Assembly (NCBI GenBank): GCA_030426805.1
Contig: JAUHXU010000001.1
Span: 163,501 to 227,500 of the forward strand
DNA from: a bacterium
GTDB lineage: Bacteria > Planctomycetota > JAFGQW01
Direction: 5' to 3'
Length of the DNA stretch: 64,000 bases
The position numbers and the translations under genes were made by a program. Positions 61,802 through 64,000 of this stretch are shown here, one piece after another. How positions within the stretch are numbered: position 1 is the stretch's first letter; the number at the start of each line of letters is the position of its first letter. A model generated the notes under the pieces. That model saw only the letters and a program-made list of their open reading frames with translations. It did not search any database and was not told the DNA's origin.

Positions 61802-62434
61802 ATGACCGATCGCCACTCTGAGCGCCACTCTGAGCGCCGCAGCCTGACACGTCGACAGAAAGACGTTCTGCACTTCGTCGCCGACTACCTCGAGACCAAC
61901 GGGCTGTCGCCGACCCTGAAGGAGATCGCCGAGCACTTCGACGTGTCGAAGATCACCGTGCACGAACATGTGAACGCGCTCGTCACGAAGGGCTACCTCC
62001 GCAAGGAAGCGAACATCTCTCGGTCCCTCGTTCCGAACGAACCGAGCGAGGACGAGTCCACGGGCCTGACGCTGCCGATCCTCGGCAACATCGCCGCGGG
62101 ATACCCGATCGAGGCCGTCGCCGACCGCCAGGAACTCGATCTCGGTGGGTGGCTCGGTGGTGACCAGAACTACTTCGTGTTGCGGGTGAAGGGCTACTCG
62201 ATGATCGAGGACCACATCCAAGACGGTGACTACGTCGTCGTCGACCCCCATCGCGAGCCACGCAACGGCGACCCCGTCGTCGCGCTGATCGAGGGCCAGG
62301 AAGCCACGTTGAAGCGCTTCTACCGCGAGCCCAACCGGATTCGATTGCAGCCGGCGAACTCCGAACTCGACCCGATCTTCACGCGCGACCTCGAGGTGCA
62401 AGGCGTGGTCGTCGGTGTCCTGCGCCGGATGTAA
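61802..62434 (+). CDS. lexA: SOS repressor LexA
   Basis: 210 residues. The winged helix-turn-helix is LSPTLKEIAEHFDVSKITVH followed by EHVNALVTKGYLRKE. The self-cleavage bond is Ala99-Gly100 (NIAAGYPIEA), the nucleophile Ser133 (GYSMIEDHIQDGD) and the base Lys171 (EATLKRFY). It represses DNA-repair genes until RecA filaments trigger cleavage. The first 14 residues repeat HSER because of a duplicated 12-base DNA unit. I could not find an obvious LexA box in its upstream region, so its operator sequence in this lineage is unknown. Confidence 0.95.
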   Translation: MTDRHSERHSERRSLTRRQKDVLHFVADYLETNGLSPTLKEIAEHFDVSKITVHEHVNALVTKGYLRKEANISRSLVPNEPSEDESTGLTLPILGNIAAGYPIEAVADRQELDLGGWLGGDQNYFVLRVKGYSMIEDHIQDGDYVVVDPHREPRNGDPVVALIEGQEATLKRFYREPNRIRLQPANSELDPIFTRDLEVQGVVVGVLRRM

Positions 62435-62437
62435 GAC

Positions 62438-63238
62438 CTACTGCTTCGCACCGTCGTGCTGGCGAATCAGCGCCACGGCATCACGCCAGCTCCGCACGCG
62501 CCAGCAGAAGTCGGCCACCTGGCGCACGGGTTCCGCGGCCGCAGGCTCGAGCAGAATCGACCCGAGCCCCGCCGCCCGGTAGGCCTCCTCATCGCTCGCC
62601 TTGTCGCCGATGCCCCAACGGGCCGCCGGCCACACCGCGTCAAGCTCACGCAGCCGGCGCGTCTTGAGCGTAGCCCGCGATACCGGATCCTGCCCCATGC
62701 GCCAGCCGAGCAGGGGCCCGTCGGGAAACGTCTCTCGCCGGAGGAAGGCCTCGGTCTTCGCCCACAACGGTTCGGCCCGCGCCGTGAGGTAGATGATCGA
62801 GTACGACTCGGCCAGTTCAGCCAACGCCTCTCGGCTCCCGTCGACCGACTTGCCCGCTTCTCCGGCAGCCGACATCAACGCCGCGACGGATCCGGCCGCG
62901 TCGATCGTGTGGTCCACGTCGCAGACAATCGCGGGCAGACCGCGCTCGAGCGCGAACACGTCGTGTCGCGTCGATGACGCGCCGGCGAGCACCTCCACCG
63001 AGACGCGCCCAGCCGGGAACGGCCCCGCGACGACGTGCGAGATGCCCCCCCGCACCGCCAGCTCTACCGGCTCGGCACCGTTGACGCGCACCTTCACCGT
63101 TCGATCGTCACCGGGCCAGCGCAGCGGCACCGAACAGCGCACCCCGGCCGGCACGATCGGCACATAGGCCGTCTCCGGTGCGCGACTGCAGCCGGCTCCC
63201 ATCGTGATCAGCAGTGCAAGCAGGCCAAGCCGTCGCAT
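62438..63238 (-). CDS. lipoprotein with HAD-type (LNS2/App1-like) phosphatase domain
   Basis: 266 residues. The lipobox is TMGAGCSR. A beta-sandwich region (about 25-95; VKVRVNGAEPVELAVRGGI) is followed by a HAD core whose motif I is IVCDVDHTI, motif II region SYSIIYLTARAEPLW and later PDGPLLGWRMGQDP and WGIGDKASDEEAYRAAG. The combination resembles LNS2/App1 phosphatidate phosphatases, though nucleophile usage cannot be proved. It is convergent with lexA, 3 bases away, and has AGGAG before its ATG. Confidence 0.7.
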   Translation of the reverse strand: MRRLGLLALLITMGAGCSRAPETAYVPIVPAGVRCSVPLRWPGDDRTVKVRVNGAEPVELAVRGGISHVVAGPFPAGRVSVEVLAGASSTRHDVFALERGLPAIVCDVDHTIDAAGSVAALMSAAGEAGKSVDGSREALAELAESYSIIYLTARAEPLWAKTEAFLRRETFPDGPLLGWRMGQDPVSRATLKTRRLRELDAVWPAARWGIGDKASDEEAYRAAGLGSILLEPAAAEPVRQVADFCWRVRSWRDAVALIRQHDGAKQ

Positions 63239-63303
63239 GTTTCTCCTCGACACCTCGCAGGAGCAGACGTGAATGAGGCAGTCCTGAACCACACGGACAT
63301 AAA

Positions 63304-63333
63304 AAAAGCCCGCGCTTTCGGGCGCGGGCTTTT
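63304..63333. terminator. intrinsic terminator of the rRNA operon
   Basis: AAAAGCCCGCG and CGCGGGCTTTT form an 11-base-pair stem around CTTTCGGG, flanked by A- and T-runs so that it works in either direction. On the minus strand it ends the 23S-5S transcript about 10 bases after 5S. Confidence 0.85.
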
Positions 63334-63343
63334 GCGTATTAAA

Positions 63344-63454
<111 letters not shown>

Positions 63455-63616
63455 ACATGTATGTAGAACGATGGAAAGCGGCGTCGCGCGCCACAGCGTT
63501 GTTATGTAAGAAGATGGTCTTTGCCGGACAGCGATACTGTCCGCACTTTCTTCGTGTCCTCCTTGAACCGCGTCCTCGATAGAGGCGCGCGACTCGCCGA
63601 GCACACGAAAAAAGTG
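63455..63616 (-). other. 23S-5S spacer
   Basis: 162 bases with no tRNA. It contains a hairpin CGGACAG/CTGTCCG with a 5-base loop near 63519-63543, probably part of the processing structure. Confidence 0.5.

Positions 63617-64000
<384 letters not shown>

Overview
The window reads as a GC-rich (about 65-70% G+C by eye) chromosomal segment of a Gram-negative bacterium. It holds an intact outer-membrane toolkit: an Mla-type lipid transporter, an OstA/LptC-like protein, a Kdo/WaaP-type kinase and many lipoproteins. It also holds secreted proteins with CAP, NHL-like and DUF6515 features that I associate with Planctomycetota. The placement in or near Planctomycetota is an inference from gene content; no 16S rRNA is present to test it. 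The right edge holds a 5S rRNA and the 3' end of a 23S rRNA.

Layout, left to right. 0-4.2 kb: a truncated SAM methyltransferase and a very small ORF run leftward, divergent from a full-length Ada repair protein and a secreted CAP-domain protein. 4.3-19.0 kb: a leftward ribosomal super-cluster (S10, spc and alpha operons) in the order rpsJ, rplC-D-W-B, rpsS, rplV, rpsC, rplP, rpmC, rpsQ, rplN-X-E, rpsN, rpsH, rplF-R, rpsE, rplO, secY, adk, infA, rpmJ, rpsM, rpsK, rpoA, rplQ, ending with a small membrane protein. rpsD, rpmD and map are not in their usual places. 19.5-21.4 kb: three exported or lipid-anchored proteins (DUF4136, DUF2092 and DUF6515 types) sit between this cluster and the str operon. 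21.5-24.7 kb: rpsL, rpsG, fusA. 25.1-27.6 kb: two rightward secreted NHL-like proteins. 27.7-29.3 kb: a hipBA-type toxin-antitoxin pair with operator-like palindromes.

29.5-46.9 kb is a second leftward translation and transcription block: HU, mutS2, tRNA-Thr(TGT), a DinB-like gene, tRNA-Tyr(GTA), tRNA-Gly(TCC), tRNA-Thr(GGT), tuf, secE, nusG, rplK, rplA, rplJ, rplL, rpoB, rpoC. The tRNA order is that of the E. coli thrU-tyrU-glyT-thrT-tufB unit, here split by the DinB-like gene. 47.0-48.4 kb: WaaP-like kinase and dtd. 48.4-50.0 kb: a TPR lipoprotein and an OstA/LptC-like lipoprotein (leftward). 50.3-54.5 kb: a repeat-rich lipoprotein of unknown family, translationally coupled to mlaE, mlaF and mlaD homologues. 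This is the most interesting candidate for an undescribed component. 54.5-61.2 kb: riboflavin synthase, trmD-rplS-secDF, a LysM protein and hflX. 61.4-63.2 kb: a small tail-anchored protein, lexA and a HAD/LNS2-type lipoprotein. 63.3-64.0 kb: a terminator, 5S and 23S rRNA.

Taken together the window is mostly translation, transcription and Sec-export machinery, with small envelope-related or defence-like modules lodged between the blocks. Several intergenic regions (rpsJ-rplC, rpsG-fusA, rplL-rpoB, downstream of tRNA-Tyr and of rpoC) carry strong stem-loops, which suggests that the blocks are punctuated by terminators or RNA processing. All family assignments are from reading the sequence; no database search was run.
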